In this document: piece after piece, positions 15,924 to 24,526 of the stretch
Numbering within the stretch: the stretch's first letter is position 1
Layout of the letters: each line of letters opens with the position of its first letter
Source: Paludibacter sp.
Lineage (GTDB): Bacteria; Bacteroidota; Bacteroidia; Bacteroidales; Paludibacteraceae
NCBI GenBank assembly: GCA_030655595.1
Contig: JAUSNQ010000012.1
Location: forward strand, 1 to 26,258
DNA length: 26,258 bases
Direction of reading: 5' to 3'
Translations under genes and position numbers: made by a program
Notes under the pieces: model-generated
Told to the model about the DNA's origin: nothing
Database searches by the model: none
Seen by the model: only the letters and a program-made list of their open reading frames with translations

Positions 15924-16913
15924 ATGTCAAAAATTCACGCAGTTATCACTGGTGTAGGCGGATATGTTCCTGAGTATATCTTGAACAATCAAGAACTTAG
16001 CACCATGATGGATACCAGTGATGAATGGATCACCTCACGTGTAGGTATCAAGGAACGTCGTATTCTCAAAGAGCCGAATACGGGTACATCCTATATGGCT
16101 GTAAAAGCTGCAGAGGATTTGTTTGCCAAAACAGGCACAAAACCCGAAGAAATTGATTTGATATTGGTTGGAACAACAACTCCCGACTTCATTTTTCCTT
16201 CTTGTGCAGCAGTTGTAGCCGATAAGCTGGGTATCAAAAACGCGCTGGCATTTGATTTACAGGCAGCTTGCTCCGGTTTTATTGTGGCTTTATCAAATGC
16301 CGCAAGTTTTATCGAGTCAGGAAAATACAAAAAGATTCTGGTCTTCGGTGCTGAAAAAATGTCGTCGATTACCAATTATGAAGACCGCACAACTGCTCCG
16401 CTTTTTGGTGACGGTGCCGGCGTTGTCTTGGTTGAACCTACTACCGAAGATTTTGGAGTCATGGACTATATGATTTTCACCGATGGTTCTGGAGGCAAAC
16501 ACTTGATGTTGAAAGCGGGTGGATCAGCTTATCCTGCATCTCTCGAAACTATCGAACGACGCGAACACTCCGTATATCAGGAAGGTCAGTATGTATTCAA
16601 ACATGCCGTTACCAATATGGCTGGTGTTTCGGGAGATATCATGGACAGGAACAACCTGAAATCAGAAGATATCAATTGGTTAATTCCTCATCAGGCAAAC
16701 CTGCGCATCATTGATGCAGTGGTTAGTCGCACCGGCGTTGATTACGACAGAGTGATCATCAACATAGAAAAATACGGCAATACTTCTGCTGCCACCATCC
16801 CCATCTGCCTTTGGGAACGCGAAAAAGATTTCAAAAAAGGCGACAACTTAATTTTAACCGCTTTCGGAGCCGGATTTACCTGGGGGGCAGTTTGGTTGAA
16901 GTGGGGATACTAG
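15924..16913 (+). CDS. fabH: 3-oxoacyl-ACP synthase III (FabH)
   Basis: A 329-residue beta-ketoacyl-ACP synthase III that starts fatty-acid synthesis by condensing an acyl-CoA primer with malonyl-ACP. The catalytic triad is visible: Cys 116 in AACSGFI, His 256 in PHQANLRI and Asn 286 in [11 protein letters not shown]. Also present are the N-terminal [16 protein letters not shown]oA-binding stretch and the glycine-rich C-terminal [11 protein letters not shown]. The length is normal. It follows rpmF with one base between them. plsX, often between rpmF and fabH in other phyla, is absent here. The gene ends at the edge of the large heptad-repeat hairpin. Confidence 0.97.
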   Translation: MSKIHAVITGVGGYVPEYILNNQELSTMMDTSDEWITSRVGIKERRILKEPNTGTSYMAVKAAEDLFAKTGTKPEEIDLILVGTTTPDFIFPSCAAVVADKLGIKNALAFDLQAACSGFIVALSNAASFIESGKYKKILVFGAEKMSSITNYEDRTTAPLFGDGAGVVLVEPTTEDFGVMDYMIFTDGSGGKHLMLKAGGSAYPASLETIERREHSVYQEGQYVFKHAVTNMAGVSGDIMDRNNLKSEDINWLIPHQANLRIIDAVVSRTGVDYDRVIINIEKYGNTSAATIPICLWEREKDFKKGDNLILTAFGAGFTWGAVWLKWGY

Positions 16914-16917
16914 GAGA

Positions 16918-17134
16918 AGCGAAGAGAGCTAAAAGCTAAGAGCTAAGAGCTAAGAACTAAAAGCGAAGAGCGAAGAGTTAAGAGTTAAGAGCGGGTGGAA
17001 GTTGAGATTAAAAATAAACTAAAAAGCGAAGAGTGATATAATTTACTCTTCGCTTTTTAGTTTTTATAGCTTTTCGTTCTTAGCTTTTAGCTCTTCGTTC
17101 TTAGCTCTTAGCTCTTAGCTCTTAGTTCTTAGCT
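16918..17134. repeat. large heptad-repeat inverted array between fabH and pfp
   Basis: The left half (16918-16989) is made of tandem 7-bp units: AGCGAAG, then from 16927 AGCTAAA, AGCTAAG three times, AACTAAA, AGCGAAG twice and AGTTAAG twice. The right half (about 17068-17134) is the complementary series (AGCTCTT, CGTTCTT and AGTTCTT units). The two halves can pair into one huge imperfect hairpin. It fills the 222-nt gap between two convergent genes and contains no reading frame of interest. Confidence 0.9.
17017..17062. terminator. perfect 18-bp stem at the centre of the heptad array
   Basis: Arms at 17017-17034 and 17045-17062 are exact reverse complements with a 10-nt AT-rich loop. On the plus strand the stem ends in a T-rich run and on the minus strand it is preceded by A-rich sequence, so it can serve as a two-way terminator for fabH and pfp. 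Confidence 0.7.
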
Positions 17135-17135
17135 A

Positions 17136-18791
17136 TTAAAGCCCTTTCTCTAACAATAAAGTTTTCGTTGGTAAATCGCAAACTTCGGTAGGACCATAAT
17201 ACTGAATCGGACCAGGATAAACATAGCTTAAACTTTCATCTGCCCATGCTGCGCGATTTTCTGCAAAGAATTTAAACGGAGCTCCGTCCAGTCTTACCAA
17301 TGCCTTTTGAATCACGGGTTTCATCTCACCATGACGGCGTTCCATATTCATCATCATGGTAATGGGTACGCCTCCGGCAATCCACTCAGAAGCAGGTGCG
17401 GTCGTATTGCGAATAGATGACATGTAACCGGTTTTGTTCTCAGAGATCAATACCGCAGCGGTGTAGCCGAGCGAATATGTATAGTCGGCATCAAAATTCG
17501 ATGGGATGGCACAACGACCTTCGTAACCGAAGAAATGGTTGATGGAAGAGAATTTCCCTTTGTAAACTCCTGCAGCTTTTAATTGTGCCAGACGTTTTGC
17601 AACCATTTCGATCAACAGTTTCTCTGTTTCAATCAGTGAGACTTGCACGTTACCATGCGGATCACGGTCGAGTGTAAGCTGACGGGCAATACCTTTGGGT
17701 AAATCCCTGTAAACCTGAGCAGCATCGTGTGAAAGCATCCCCTTTACATATTGACGTTTTTCTTCGTCTGTCGCCATGGTATTGAAATCTTCATTGTGAG
17801 CCAACAAATCATTCAACTCTGAAATCAGTTTTTTCATGGCAGGAATAAATTCAATCAAACCTTCCGGAATCAGGATTGTACCGAAATTTTTACCGAAATC
17901 GGCACGATGCACAATAACATTAACTATTTCTTCGACTACATCGCTCAGTGTCATATTTTTGGCTTCAACTTCTTCTGAAACAATACAAATATTCGGCTGA
18001 CTTTGCAATGCGCATTCCAAGGTAATGTGAGAAGCTGAACGTCCCATCAGTCGGATGAAATGCCAGTATTTTTTAGCAGAATTTGCATCACGCTGGATAT
18101 TGCCAATCAACTCAGAATATACTTTACAAGCGGTATCAAAACCGAATGAAGTTTCAATCATCTCGTTTTTCAAGTCACCATCGATTGTTTTCGGACAACC
18201 AATTACCTGTATGTTGTGTCCTTTTTGAACATAGTATTCTGCCAGTACACAAGCATTTGTATTCGAATCATCACCACCTATCACTACAATAGCACTGATA
18301 CCCAATTGATGACAAATTTCTGCACCTTTTTCGTATTGCGCATCTTCCTCTAATTTGGTGCGGCCAGAACCAATGATATCAAAACCACCTGTATTGCGGT
18401 ATTCATCAACAACTTCTTTCGTCAGTTCGATATATTTGTGATCAACCAGCCCAATCGGACCACCCAAAAAACCATACAATTTATTCGCAGGATTTAATTT
18501 CTTCAAACTATCAAACAATCCGCTGATAACATTATGACCACCAGGAGCTTGTCCGCCCGACAAAATAACTCCTACATGCTTAACCGGATAGTTTTGTTTT
18601 TCCCCGGGCTGAAAAGTAACTAATGGCATGCCATAAGTATTGGGGAACAAAGCTTTGATGTCGGCTTGATTTGCAACCGACTCTGTTGCAGCACCTTCTA
18701 CTAACACCACATTGCCTTTCATCGATGCAGGTAATTTGGGCTGATAACTTGCCCTTGCAATCTGCAAAGGACTTTTAATCATTGGTTTCAT
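17136..18791 (-). CDS. pfp: PPi-dependent 6-phosphofructokinase, long form
   Basis: A 551-residue diphosphate--fructose-6-phosphate 1-phosphotransferase, catalysing the reversible glycolytic phosphorylation of fructose-6-phosphate with pyrophosphate. Motifs are GGQAPGGHN (79-87), GGDDSNTNA (172-180; the second Asp of GGDD replaces the Gly of ATP-dependent enzymes) and PKTIDGD (200-206; the Lys marks PPi use), followed by the MGRSASH fructose-6-phosphate motif. The length of about 550 places it with the long clade shared by Bacteroidota, spirochaetes and plants, not the short form of about 400 residues. It is transcribed alone. Its 3' end faces fabH across the heptad hairpin. Confidence 0.96.
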   Translation of the reverse strand: MKPMIKSPLQIARASYQPKLPASMKGNVVLVEGAATESVANQADIKALFPNTYGMPLVTFQPGEKQNYPVKHVGVILSGGQAPGGHNVISGLFDSLKKLNPANKLYGFLGGPIGLVDHKYIELTKEVVDEYRNTGGFDIIGSGRTKLEEDAQYEKGAEICHQLGISAIVVIGGDDSNTNACVLAEYYVQKGHNIQVIGCPKTIDGDLKNEMIETSFGFDTACKVYSELIGNIQRDANSAKKYWHFIRLMGRSASHITLECALQSQPNICIVSEEVEAKNMTLSDVVEEIVNVIVHRADFGKNFGTILIPEGLIEFIPAMKKLISELNDLLAHNEDFNTMATDEEKRQYVKGMLSHDAAQVYRDLPKGIARQLTLDRDPHGNVQVSLIETEKLLIEMVAKRLAQLKAAGVYKGKFSSINHFFGYEGRCAIPSNFDADYTYSLGYTAAVLISENKTGYMSSIRNTTAPASEWIAGGVPITMMMNMERRHGEMKPVIQKALVRLDGAPFKFFAENRAAWADESLSYVYPGPIQYYGPTEVCDLPTKTLLLEKGL

Positions 18792-18850
18792 ATTTAACTC
18801 TTTAGTTTATAATAGTTTGATAATAGTTTTCTTTCTTTTCAATTAGTCGG

Positions 18851-18858
18851 CAAATTTA
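18851..18858 (-). promoter_or_regulatory. possible -7 element for pfp
   Basis: On the minus strand this reads TAAATTTG followed by C, matching TAnnTTTG, about 60 nt ahead of the pfp ATG. A TTTG lies only 12 nt further upstream, too close for a standard -33 box. Confidence 0.4.
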
Positions 18859-18933
18859 CAAAAAAATGTGCAAATTAACACATAACGTAACGCTTGTTTT
18901 TCTGATTTATTGAAAAATTGATTCATCTCAAAC

Positions 18934-20058
18934 TTATCTAAACACAACTTTTTTTGGATTCAATCCGATTTCGCTGATTCTGAATTTCAGTTTTCCCTGA
19001 TTATCAAAACACAGCACATCGCCCCAGATTGTATAAGTATATGCATCGGTAATATAAACGTCGCCGTTTGCGGGATTAACATTGATCCCGAAAGGATTTT
19101 GAAGAATCGTTTCATCCGAAATGAAATTATCATTTATTATTATTTCGGATTTACAATCGAATACCACAAAAGAGTACTGATTGCTTGTTGGATGGTAGTT
19201 GTAAATATAGGCAGTATCGTTGTGTATGGTAAAATTCAAAGCCTGAATATCATCGAAACTTTGGGATATTTCATCAGTCTTCGAATTAATCTTTTGAAAT
19301 AAACCTGATTGCATGTCGTAATTACCACGAGAAACTACGTATACATCACCTTCACTGTCTGCATGTAATTTATAAGGATTTGATCCGACAGTAATCTTCT
19401 TTATTTCCTGAAAGGTTTCAATATCAATGACTGAAACTGTATTGTCATAATTCGGATAACTTAAACCGCCTGAATTTGATACGTAAATCTTGTCGTTGGT
19501 TATACAGATTCCATCCGGATTTCTACCACAAGTCACGAAACCTTCAATCTCCATGCTTGTTGTATCAATTTTTGCTACTGTACCATCGAAAGAGCACACA
19601 TAAGCTTTCCCATTGTGAAAGTCGATATAGCGGGGTTCACGGGCTGTACCCTTTTCATTGAACATAGGTATGCGTTTCAACGATTTTCCCGTACTTGCAT
19701 CTAAAATTTCAACCTGACTTGACACTGTAACTACTACGTATAATTTTGATCCGTACAAGCCCATATCGTTGGCTGTATCACCCAAGCCGCGCTGATTGAC
19801 AGATAAGAAGAAATCTGTAAATGTTTCTTTTGTGTTGAGGTTATACATCGCTAAGGTGCTGTTGTTTAAGTTAAATAGTCCTTCAGACAAAATAAAAAAT
19901 GTGGTAAACTCTTCCGCAACAGGCAATTCATTTTGTCGCAATTGATCTTCCATGTCATTGCAGGACGAAAGCACAAACAAAAATGTAAGCACGAAAAGCA
20001 ATGCAATATTTCTGACAAGAAGTCTGACCGAAAAAAATAATTTGATTTTCAAACACAT
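18934..20058 (-). CDS. btuG: BtuG-like beta-propeller surface lipoprotein
   Basis: A 374-residue lipoprotein: hydrophobic N-terminus, lipobox VLSSC with Cys 33, then an acidic post-cysteine stretch (NDMEDQL) as in surface-exported Bacteroidota lipoproteins. The rest is repeated YVTN/YncE-type blades, for example GLYGSKLYVVVTVSSQVEIL, NDKIYVSNSGG, DNTVSVIDIETFQEIKKITV and NPANGDVYITDAYTYTIWGD, giving about seven blades. It is encoded 36 nt downstream of a BtuB-like receptor under a cobalamin riboswitch. This is the context and architecture of BtuG, the cell-surface protein of Bacteroides that captures vitamin B12 and passes it to BtuB. Identification as BtuG is inferred from fold and neighbourhood; sequence identity could not be checked. 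Confidence 0.82.
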   Translation of the reverse strand: MCLKIKLFFSVRLLVRNIALLFVLTFLFVLSSCNDMEDQLRQNELPVAEEFTTFFILSEGLFNLNNSTLAMYNLNTKETFTDFFLSVNQRGLGDTANDMGLYGSKLYVVVTVSSQVEILDASTGKSLKRIPMFNEKGTAREPRYIDFHNGKAYVCSFDGTVAKIDTTSMEIEGFVTCGRNPDGICITNDKIYVSNSGGLSYPNYDNTVSVIDIETFQEIKKITVGSNPYKLHADSEGDVYVVSRGNYDMQSGLFQKINSKTDEISQSFDDIQALNFTIHNDTAYIYNYHPTSNQYSFVVFDCKSEIIINDNFISDETILQNPFGINVNPANGDVYITDAYTYTIWGDVLCFDNQGKLKFRISEIGLNPKKVVFR

Positions 20059-20094
20059 AACAACATATATACTATAAACTTATTAGCTACTTAA

Positions 20095-22140
20095 TTAAAA
20101 TTTCAATCCCACTGTGGCTCGCAATGATCTGCCGGGCATGGGAAACCATTTGACTATCGCATAATTTTCATCTAAGATATTCAACATCTCAATGTTAACC
20201 GAAAGCACTTTGTTTTGGATGTAATAATCCTGCGAAATAGAAATGCCATGATCCGCATAACCCGGCAAACGGTTTTCGGCATAATTTTGAAATCCGGCAT
20301 AGCGGTGTCCCGACCACAAGAGCGAGTACGATAAATCGATCCAAGGAGTTTCAACACCAATTCTACCTGATCCGGAGATACGAGGTGTATATGGAATTTG
20401 ATGCTTGTAAGTGCTACTTTCTGGATTCGTAACATCCAAAGCGCGCTGGTAGGTATAGGTCGCTCCCAGCACAAGAGCTGTTTTATCCGACATAAACACG
20501 CTGGTTTCCATTGTCAAATCAACTCCATCAATCTGCACATTTCCGAGATTCACCATACTCCAAACGAAGATATTCTTGGTAGGCAAAGCAACAATTTTAT
20601 CTTTTACGTAGTTTCGATAGGCATCCACAGTCACCGAAAATAATGGCAACCAATTACCGGCAGAATAAGCGTAAGTCATGCCGAGATTATATTGATTGGT
20701 TGTCTCAGGTCTCAAACCGGCATTACCAATCCGCGAATAGTACAAATCATTGAAACTCGGCAATCGAAATATGTTTTTATAAAAGAATCTGAATCGAAAA
20801 TCCTCATCGACAAAGGGTTTGTACGAAATGCTTACATAAGGTGAAAGACGGCGATAATTTGTGGCTGCATCACCTACTTTAACCTGTTCGTTTACGATGG
20901 TCGAAAGCAGACTGCCCGTTGTCAAAAACTGATTACTCAGGTATTTCACAGCGAGTACCGACAACAAACTATACCGTGTCGGTTGCGCAAATGCATCATT
21001 CAAAGCATCTGTTTCGAAATCAGCAAATATATTATTGATAAAGCCATCCGTTGAAAAAGAAAGAGAAACATTATCAAAACACCTGTAAAGGAAGGAAAAG
21101 GAGGTATAGTATTCATTTTGGCGATAAAAACTCTCCATTTTCCCAATATCATTCAAATAAGTAGTATCTAAATAATGAAGAAATCCGTGGTGATATTTTG
21201 CATTAATTTGCATGGACAAGAGTCTCGAATAGTCTTTTTCATACTTTCCCTGAACAAAAAAGGTTCGATCCCGCATCCGCTGAGATGAAAAATTATCGGT
21301 ATTATACAAGATCGTTGCACCGGGCAAACCGCGCTCAGAAGCATAATAATAAGTCTTGATATAAGCAGATTCATGTTCAGAAAGGTTTGCGTACAAAGCT
21401 CCTTCAAGACGCAGGTTTTGCACATCGGTATTTTTTCTAGTTTCGGTTGATGTCATACCTGTCCCCAAATAGCTGTATTCGAGCAAATAAGGGTATTGTC
21501 CCTGAGCACTAAGCCATTCTCCGCCAAGTGTGAGGGAAAGCTTCTGATTTATTTTTTGCTGTAACCAAAAAGCCGGATTGATGAGTCCGAACGAACCACC
21601 CTTGAAGGAGATCTTGCCATTAAGCGTTTTATCACCTTCAAATTTTGGTGAAAGTGTCTTGATATGCAACAAAGCAGCAGATGCAAACAACCGTGCGGGT
21701 TGAAAAATATTATCACTTTGTCCGTTACTCAGCGAAAGCATATCTACATGATCCAACGAAAACCGTCCGATATCAATTTGTCCGGTCTGACAATCTGTGA
21801 GGGTTATACCATCATAACTCACTGCTGTGTGATTTGCGCCCAAACTACGCACAGAAACAGTTTTCAGACCCCCAATACCGCCGTAATCCTTGACCGAAAC
21901 TCCTGAGAAATACTTCACTGCATCGGCAACATTGAGGACATTCAGTTTATTAATTTGTTTGGAAGATAGCATTTGAAAAGGAGCTGTGGAACGAATTTCG
22001 GATTTGCGGTATTGTTCAGTTACCGTCACCTCGCTGATGGCATAAACTTTCGCAGTATCAAGCTTTTCCAGTGCATGTAGTGCATCTGCAAACAGCCATA
22101 TACATAAGAACACAAGCATGCCAAACCGGCATTTATTCAT
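20095..22140 (-). CDS. btuB: BtuB-like TonB-dependent cobalamin receptor
   Basis: About 681 residues from the ATG at 22140. An ATG seven codons earlier (22161) is possible, but the 22140 start puts the signal peptide (MNKCRFGMLVFLCIWLFADA, cleavage after about residue 23) at the usual position. The TonB-box-like ISEVTVTE stretch and the plug domain (about 35-150, with DAVKYFSGVSVKDYGGIGG, TVSVRSLGANHTAVSYDG and VDMLSLSNG) are followed by a 22-strand-type barrel ending in RATVGLKF with terminal Phe. A SusC-type carboxypeptidase-like extension is absent, which separates it from glycan receptors. A cobalamin riboswitch lies about 140 nt upstream and a BtuG-like gene follows, so B12 or a related corrinoid is the likely substrate. 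It takes up B12 across the outer membrane using TonB energy. No inner-membrane BtuCDF genes are in the window. Confidence 0.9.
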   Translation of the reverse strand: MNKCRFGMLVFLCIWLFADALHALEKLDTAKVYAISEVTVTEQYRKSEIRSTAPFQMLSSKQINKLNVLNVADAVKYFSGVSVKDYGGIGGLKTVSVRSLGANHTAVSYDGITLTDCQTGQIDIGRFSLDHVDMLSLSNGQSDNIFQPARLFASAALLHIKTLSPKFEGDKTLNGKISFKGGSFGLINPAFWLQQKINQKLSLTLGGEWLSAQGQYPYLLEYSYLGTGMTSTETRKNTDVQNLRLEGALYANLSEHESAYIKTYYYASERGLPGATILYNTDNFSSQRMRDRTFFVQGKYEKDYSRLLSMQINAKYHHGFLHYLDTTYLNDIGKMESFYRQNEYYTSFSFLYRCFDNVSLSFSTDGFINNIFADFETDALNDAFAQPTRYSLLSVLAVKYLSNQFLTTGSLLSTIVNEQVKVGDAATNYRRLSPYVSISYKPFVDEDFRFRFFYKNIFRLPSFNDLYYSRIGNAGLRPETTNQYNLGMTYAYSAGNWLPLFSVTVDAYRNYVKDKIVALPTKNIFVWSMVNLGNVQIDGVDLTMETSVFMSDKTALVLGATYTYQRALDVTNPESSTYKHQIPYTPRISGSGRIGVETPWIDLSYSLLWSGHRYAGFQNYAENRLPGYADHGISISQDYYIQNKVLSVNIEMLNILDENYAIVKWFPMPGRSLRATVGLKF

Positions 22141-22279
22141 CCAAAAATCAAGCGAAAGCATACAATACTATTTGTTAAATTCATAACCAAATAGCTTGCA
22201 AGAAATGGAAAATCAACAAAGCAAGTGTGAAATGCAATATTGGTTTTTGGCTCCGTCCTCGAAAGCTCTAAAACAAAAC

Positions 22280-22520
22280 ATGCATGGGCAGGTCTTCTGA
22301 CTTACTCTGGTATTTGAACGCCTTCCCGAAGTACGCAAATTCTCAAACTAAGAAATTGACTTCAGTGGCAAAGTATGTTCAATACGATTTTGATGATTGT
22401 AAAACCTTCATTTTCAAAAGGAAATCATCAAAAAGAGCTTACAGCAGCGGGACTGTTCAGGATTTTCACCTGATTCCCTATTAATCACTTTTCGCGCATT
22501 GCGTAGGTGAACCGATGCAG
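22280..22520 (-). ncRNA. cobalamin riboswitch
   Basis: Read on the minus strand, all the core pieces occur in order. The 5' side of P1 (TGCAT, 22515-22519) is followed by CGGTTCACC, GGGAATCAGGTGAAAATCC with CAGTCCCGCTGCTGT, GCCACTG with a later CGGGAAGGCG, and the B12 box GTAAGTCAGAAGACCTGCC (near 22287-22306). The 3' side of P1 is ATGCA near 22280-22284. An AT-rich insertion lies between the CCCGC-CTGT segment and GCCACTG. It ends about 140 nt before btuB; the part between should hold the switching structure that hides the ribosome site or stops transcription when B12 is bound. Confidence 0.95.
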
Positions 22521-22523
22521 GGG

Positions 22524-22555
22524 CAAAGATATACAGAATTTATTTTATCTCCAAA
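22524..22555 (-). promoter_or_regulatory. promoter of the riboswitch-btuB-btuG unit
   Basis: On the minus strand: TTTG (22552-22555), 20 nt, TATCTTTG (22524-22531) followed by CC, a full match to TTTG / TAnnTTTG. The -33 box lies within the last codons (Tyr-Leu) of the sigma-factor gene, while the -7 box is just past its stop. Transcription would begin at about the first base of the riboswitch. Confidence 0.65.
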
Positions 22556-23133
22556 TAAACATCTTTCTCCAAGGCAAGTCTGCGCATATTGAGTAATGCA
22601 TAGCGCATCCGTCCCAAAGCAGTATTGATACTGACATCCGTTTTTTCGGCTATCTCCTTGAAACTCAAATCCTGGAAGAAACGCATCCGAACGACTTCTT
22701 GTTGAACAGCAGGCAGGTAATCGACCATCTTAACAACATCCTGCAAGACCTGCTCATTCGACATGATATCTTCTATACTGAGGTCTGAAAGCTTTGTATT
22801 ATTGGTAATTTCATAATCGTACCCATCAGCCGAAATTGTATTTTCGTTTTTTTCCTTTCTGAAATAATCGATAATCAGATTATGGGCTATACGATTAATC
22901 CAACCCAAGAACTTACCACTTTCGATGTAGCGTCCCTGCTGTATGGTCATAATGGCTTTTATGAACGTATCCTGAAATATGTCTTCGGTGAGTTCTTTAT
23001 CACGAACAATCTGGAAGATATAATAAAATACCTTTGATCTATGTCGTGTTAGTAAAACTTCAAATGCCGCATTGTTACCTTCCTCGTATAGTTTAACCAG
23101 TATATCGTCGGTTAATTGATTCAGTGTTTTCAT
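22540..23133 (-). CDS. ECF RNA polymerase sigma factor (sigma-70 family)
   Basis: A 197-residue two-domain sigma factor. Region 2 spans about 20-95 (FEVLLTRHRSKVFYYIFQIV, the acidic KELTEDIFQDTFIKA, and the DNA-melting FLGWINRIAHNLIIDYFRK). Region 4 spans about 135-190 (LPAVQQEVVRMRFFQDLSFK, then EIAEKTDVSINTALGRMRYA). There is no region 1 or 3, which defines the ECF group. Neither neighbour encodes an anti-sigma factor (no FecR-like or zinc-binding ZAS protein), and the riboswitch unit starts immediately downstream, so its control is not visible here. It has its own promoter. Its target genes cannot be inferred. Confidence 0.93.
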   Translation of the reverse strand: MKTLNQLTDDILVKLYEEGNNAAFEVLLTRHRSKVFYYIFQIVRDKELTEDIFQDTFIKAIMTIQQGRYIESGKFLGWINRIAHNLIIDYFRKEKNENTISADGYDYEITNNTKLSDLSIEDIMSNEQVLQDVVKMVDYLPAVQQEVVRMRFFQDLSFKEIAEKTDVSINTALGRMRYALLNMRRLALEKDVYLEIK

Positions 23134-23217
23134 TACTGCTTAATTTTTGGGTTTTTAAGCGTAATTTTTTGCTATAGGCAATTGAATTTTTAGTGTTTAT
23201 AAATATTATTAGGGCTG

Positions 23218-23248
23218 CAAATATATGTATTTGTTTTTAATTTACAAA
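23218..23248 (-). promoter_or_regulatory. promoter of the ECF sigma-factor gene
   Basis: On the minus strand: TTTG (23245-23248), 19 nt, TATATTTG (23218-23225) followed by C. Both halves match the phylum consensus. The leader to the ATG at 23133 would be about 78 nt. Confidence 0.55.
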
Positions 23249-23283
23249 AAATATCAAAAAATATTTTGTTTTATTTTAGTTAT

Positions 23284-24459
23284 CTATTCAACATACAACA
23301 CCAATCCCTTTAGATATTCACCTTCAGGATGATAAATATTGACAGGATGATCGGCAGGCTGAGTAATTTGATGTAAAATGCGGACATTTCGGCGGGCTTC
23401 TGCTGCTGCACTGAATACCGCTAACCTGAACTGTTCTTTGGAAATTACCTGCGAACAAGAAAAAGTAAATAGAATTCCTCCGGGTTTAATTTGCTCAAAT
23501 CCTTTCGTATTCAGCCTTTTATAACCTTTGAGTGCATTTCTTATGGCATCCCTGTGTTTGGCAAATGCCGGCGGATCCAATACAATTAAATCATATTGTT
23601 GTTGATTTGCGTTCAGGTATTTGAATGCATCATCTGCAAAAGAGGCATGACGATTATCTGCTGGAAAATTCAATGCAACATTTTTATCTGTCAACTCAAT
23701 GGCTTTTGCTGAACTATCAACTGAATGAACCAATTCAGCACCTCCGCGCAATGCATAAACTGAAAATCCTCCTGTGTAACAAAACATATTCAATACGTTT
23801 TTACCTTTTGCATACTGCTCCAACAAAGTCCGATTCTCCCGTTGATCAACAAAGAAGCCCGTTTTTTGACCCCGCAGCCAATCGACATGAAACTGCAGTC
23901 CGTTTTCCATCGCAAGGGATGTTTTGGTGTTTTTGCCAATCAAATAACCATCTTCAGGCTCTACAGGAGCTTTAAAAGGCAAGGTTGATTCTGACTTGTA
24001 ATATACGTTTTGCACACTTGGGACTTGCTGTACTATTGCTTCTGCCAAAACCTGACGAATCAGATGCATTCCAATCGAATGAGCTTGCATCACGGCAGTA
24101 TCATCATAAATATCAACTATTAAACCCGGTAAATTGTCACCCTCGCCATGTATCAGGCGGTACGTATTATTTTGGGGATGAATCAAACCGATAGTCAGTC
24201 GCATTTGGTATGCAGCAGCCACTTTATCCTGCCAAAATTGATTGTCGATATCACAATTTATAAAAGAAACCACCCGAACAGCTATACTGCCAATCTGATA
24301 ATGACCGATTGCCAAAAAGGATTTGTTTGAGGCATATACTTCAACCAAATCACCTTCGGCAGGCTCTCCTTCGAATTGTTGTATTGCTCCTGAAAAAACC
24401 CAAGGGTGAAATCGCAGCAAACTTTCTTCCTTTTTTGGCTTTAAAAATATTTTAATCAT
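23284..24459 (-). CDS. rlmI: RlmI-like 23S rRNA (cytosine-C5) methyltransferase
   Basis: A 391-residue SAM-dependent methyltransferase. An N-terminal PUA domain (about 1-75) is followed by the linker motif RLIHGEGDNLPGLIVD (101-116), GFFVDQRENR (201-210), the SAM-binding strand MFCYTGGFSVYALRGG (225-240), catalytic-loop LDPPAFAKH (294-302) and the late SCSQ (334-337). This order is that of the RlmI/YccW family that modifies a cytosine of 23S rRNA. The exact target in this organism is assumed from homology. It lies 67 nt downstream of an exonuclease gene on the same strand and is probably the last gene of a DUF5063-exonuclease-methyltransferase operon. Its last codon is followed by the AT-rich leader of the sigma-factor gene. 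Confidence 0.9.
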   Translation of the reverse strand: MIKIFLKPKKEESLLRFHPWVFSGAIQQFEGEPAEGDLVEVYASNKSFLAIGHYQIGSIAVRVVSFINCDIDNQFWQDKVAAAYQMRLTIGLIHPQNNTYRLIHGEGDNLPGLIVDIYDDTAVMQAHSIGMHLIRQVLAEAIVQQVPSVQNVYYKSESTLPFKAPVEPEDGYLIGKNTKTSLAMENGLQFHVDWLRGQKTGFFVDQRENRTLLEQYAKGKNVLNMFCYTGGFSVYALRGGAELVHSVDSSAKAIELTDKNVALNFPADNRHASFADDAFKYLNANQQQYDLIVLDPPAFAKHRDAIRNALKGYKRLNTKGFEQIKPGGILFTFSCSQVISKEQFRLAVFSAAAEARRNVRILHQITQPADHPVNIYHPEGEYLKGLVLYVE

Positions 24460-24526
24460 CTGTTGATTTTAATGGCAATTTGTATAAGTACGATGAGAAT
24501 TGGGCTAGTATCTGAAATTGTGTTAT

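Noticed and set aside
16918..17134. CRISPR array or cas-linked repeat
   Set aside because: Units are 7 bp with no unique spacers, and no cas genes are present.
20095..22140. SusC-type glycan receptor with a SusD-like partner
   Set aside because: No carboxypeptidase-like N-terminal extension, the following lipoprotein is a beta-propeller rather than helical SusD, and a cobalamin riboswitch precedes it.
22284..22484. 66-residue plus-strand open frame
   Set aside because: Lies across the cobalamin riboswitch and has no protein-like features.
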